Source: Takakia lepidozioides
Taxonomy: Eukaryota > Streptophyta > Takakiopsida > Takakiales > Takakiaceae
Assembly: GCA_030704615.1 (NCBI GenBank)
Contig: CM060732.1
Location: forward strand, 48,403,053-48,467,052
Direction: 5' to 3'
DNA: 64,000 nt
Positions 61,901 to 64,000 of this stretch are shown one piece after another; positions within the stretch are counted from its first letter, which is position 1; each line of letters opens with the position of its first letter. The notes beneath the pieces are model-generated. The model was not told the DNA's origin and did not search any database. It saw only the letters and a program-made list of their open reading frames with translations. Made by a program: the position numbers and the translations under genes.

Positions 61901-62219
61901 GTGAGCAATGGCACCCTTTCGCTCTAGCAGCCCTGGCTATCACAGAGGCAACCTCCCTTACGCACACTCTGGAACGCCCTGTTCACCTCCTCCAACGTTA
62001 CCGCCCAATGCGTCGATTGGACACAACAAAGAGACAATTACGATAGTCAGGATGCGCTCCGTGTCGAGATCTCACCAAATGGAAAGGACGAACTAACCGC
62101 CACATTGTCTTCGCCCATAAGAGAGGAGAGAGATACACCCAGAGATAGGATGACGCAACGTCAGGAGACATTGACATAGAAGGCTACATCAAACCCACAG
62201 TACTCCTGCATACGAGACT

Positions 62220-62748
62220 GGCTAGTTTGGAGACCATTCCAGAAACAGTCACACAGGAAGAGAAGGATAATACAGTGTTGGTGAATACCCTCTACCAGGC
62301 CATAAGTCACGAAGATACTAGCACCTTGCTATCCTTGCTTGCCCCTGAATTGGACTGGTGGTACCATGGGCCTCCTGGCCACCAGCATATGAAGTTTTTG
62401 CTCACAGGTGTGACGCGCTGCCGGAATTTCCTGTTTGCACCCATCGAGGTCTGGGTGATTGGCAACCGGGTTTTCGTTGAGGGGCATGGCCAACTCGCTA
62501 CAAGCTCATGGGTGCATGTCTGGACCGTCAAAGACAGGCTGTTTGTGGGGTTGAGAGAGTACTACAACACTGCAATCATGGTCACCAATGTGGCACCGGC
62601 TATGGTTCCTCCCACTGCTGCTACTGATGTACTTCCACGATATCCGAGCCACTCCGACTGCACCGAAACTCTCTGGCAAAGCATCCTGGCCAGGGGGAGG
62701 GATACCAACATACCGGGCATCATTCTGGCAATCGAAACCACTCGCTAG
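62220..62748 (+). CDS. WI12/WUN1 wound-induced family protein (SnoaL-like fold), 5' end uncertain
   Basis: The frame reads NTLYQAISHEDTSTLLSLLAPELDWWYHGPPGHQHMKFLLTG, then FAPIEVWVIGNRVFVEG, SWVHVWTVKDRLFVGLREYYNTAIMVT, the core of the plant wound-induced WI12 family (also SAG20). It ends at TAG, 62746-62748. The family's NTF2/SnoaL-like fold forms a small alpha+beta barrel; its biochemical role is not settled, and transcripts rise on wounding or senescence. There is no in-frame ATG before LETIPETV: the frame opens at a TAG at 62146. So an intron probably ends just before, for example at GGCTAG (62220-62225) or CCCACAG (62194-62200), and the first exon lies upstream. The C-terminus beyond 62600 is variable. 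Confidence 0.8.
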
Positions 62749-62863
62749 AAACATATCTGACTCTACTCTCATCAGTCAGAAGTTGCAACCGTCTGGCTTT
62801 ATAGCACCTACTAGGACACTGTATTCTGATATTCTCTGGAAGAAAGGATACATACTGGGGCTA

Positions 62864-63245
62864 CAACTCTATTCAGAGGGAAAGCCTGAAGAGCTAATGG
62901 GAAGATTGACTCGTGTTCTTCCAGGCCGCATCTGTCTGAAATTCCGCATCCTAGCAATCCAAGCTCTGCTTTCACTCTTTCAACAAATTCCAACGATGGT
63001 GCAAACTCCCCAAGATTTCGAGTAGAAAATTTGAAGAACAAGTTCTGCATTGCGGCAACTCTATTCAGAGGGAAAGCCTGAAGAGCTAATGGGAAGATTG
63101 ACTCGTGTTCTTCCAGGCCGCATCTTTCTGATAATTCCGCATCCTAACAATCCAAGCTCTGCTTTCACTCTTCCAACAAATTCCAACCGATGGTGCAAAC
63201 TCCCGAAGATTTCGAGTAGAAAATTTGAAGAACAAGTTCTGCATT
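62864..63245 (+). repeat. 192-bp tandem duplication after the WI12 gene
   Basis: The block starting CAACTCTATTCAGAGGGAAA at 62864 is repeated from 63056 with only a few changes, ending GAACAAGTTCTGCATT in both. It lies in the likely 3' UTR or just after it. Confidence 0.9.
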
Positions 63246-63259
63246 TTCATTGAATTGGG

Positions 63260-64000
63260 CCGCAGTGCAGCACCCAGTTTCTATAGAAGGCGGATGAGAA
63301 CTGATCACATCATATAGACATCAACTCTGGAGCTGGACACTTACGAGACTCTAGAGGGACAAAGTTCGGACATGACTTCGTCTGTGTGTTGCTGTCTGTA
63401 TTGTAAGCAAGTCTGGAGTTGGTACTCTCTGTAGTCCACTTTGCACATGATCCCCCATTTAGGTTTTGCACATTGTTCTGCACTGCCTGCAAGAAGTCGC
63501 TACAAGTAGGAGTCCCTCAGCTGCATTTGGACATGGAGATTGCATCATTTTCCTGACGAGTTTCACACAGTATCGAGCACCACTGCAGCTCGGACCAGGT
63601 CTTCTTTTGCAACTGCAGAAAGTTCTCATCGCTAATTCAATATTTGGAGTTTCACAAAAATCTTCTGTGGGCCTAGATTTTGGAAGGCCCTCAACCAGAC
63701 AATCACTAATATACACTGGTGTATTGAGGACATGAGCCACCTGAGTTTCTCAATCCAAGCCTCTTCCTCAAGATCTGATTTTAGACCCAGCATTCTTCCA
63801 TACACATCTTCGTGTAGGGGGGAATGGTATGACTATAAATTATACTACAGTTAAGGGCTGGCTACACTTGAAACTGCCTGACCAAGTTTGAAAATTCGCT
63901 TTAGATTGATCAACCATCCACTATTATATGGAAGAACTAGCCCCCCAGTGGAGATGGTGGTGGCTGCACTTGCAGGTGGATCAGTCTGCACCATGGCTGC
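63260..64000. other. No gene seen
   Basis: Short open frames on both strands carry no motif that I recognise. The window ends here. Confidence 0.5.

Noticed and set aside
61434-61967. 177-aa minus open frame
   Set aside because: No recognisable motif and unusual Cys/Phe-rich composition. Chance open frame remains more likely.

Overview
The window is nuclear DNA of a land-plant-lineage (streptophyte) eukaryote. Coding sequence is split by many short GT-AG introns. There is a full plant-type autoinhibited Ca2+-ATPase, a plant-specific WI12 wound-induced gene, CACTA and MULE transposons, and telomere-like AAACCCT tracts. A multi-exon coiled-coil gene of the kind found in cilia and flagella hints at a lineage with swimming sperm (charophyte, bryophyte, lycophyte or fern). 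I cannot fix the species from sequence alone.

Region 1 (1-17.7 kb) is the most unusual part. It holds two diverged copies of one multi-exon gene. The gene joins a ParB/sulfiredoxin-like domain (DGNHRL motif) to a circularly permuted, beta-order DNA methyltransferase-like domain (motif IV-like DIPDG, then motif X, then motif I-like DLTCGTG). Copy 1 (1-4952 and 17337-17707) is cut inside an exon, just before motif X, by an insertion of about 12.4 kb (4953-17336). That insertion has inverted terminal repeats and an imperfect 11-bp target duplication. It carries a MULE-type transposase on the minus strand and, on the plus strand, the second ParB-methyltransferase copy. So a transposon carrying this gene landed in another copy of the same gene. 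The two copies have different palindromic repeat families in their introns and flanks: TTAAGGTGTCG...CGACACCTTAA in copy 1, and GGCGCC-centred palindromes in the element. Both genes and the transposase are decayed, with in-frame stops and G-run frameshifts.

Region 2 (17.7-34 kb) is a repeat desert: a roughly 119-bp satellite (18.66-20.49 kb), a broken CACTA element with tnp2, DUF4218 and DUF4216 segments and a RING/BED-like gene next to it (20.6-28.9 kb), an L1-like LINE remnant (28.9-30.6 kb), minisatellites, SINE-like sequences and a 523-bp MITE with TA target duplication.

Region 3 (34.4-47.6 kb) is a complete 33-exon type IIB Ca2+-ATPase gene of the ACA8/9/10 type (1076 aa predicted, no in-frame stop). 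One intron holds a 973-bp truncated LINE with a 15-bp target duplication.

Region 4 (50.6-58.8 kb, minus strand) is a multi-exon coiled-coil gene, probably ciliary. One intron holds a second copy of the same LINE.

Region 5 (62.2-62.75 kb, plus strand) is a WI12/WUN1-family gene followed by a 192-bp tandem duplication.
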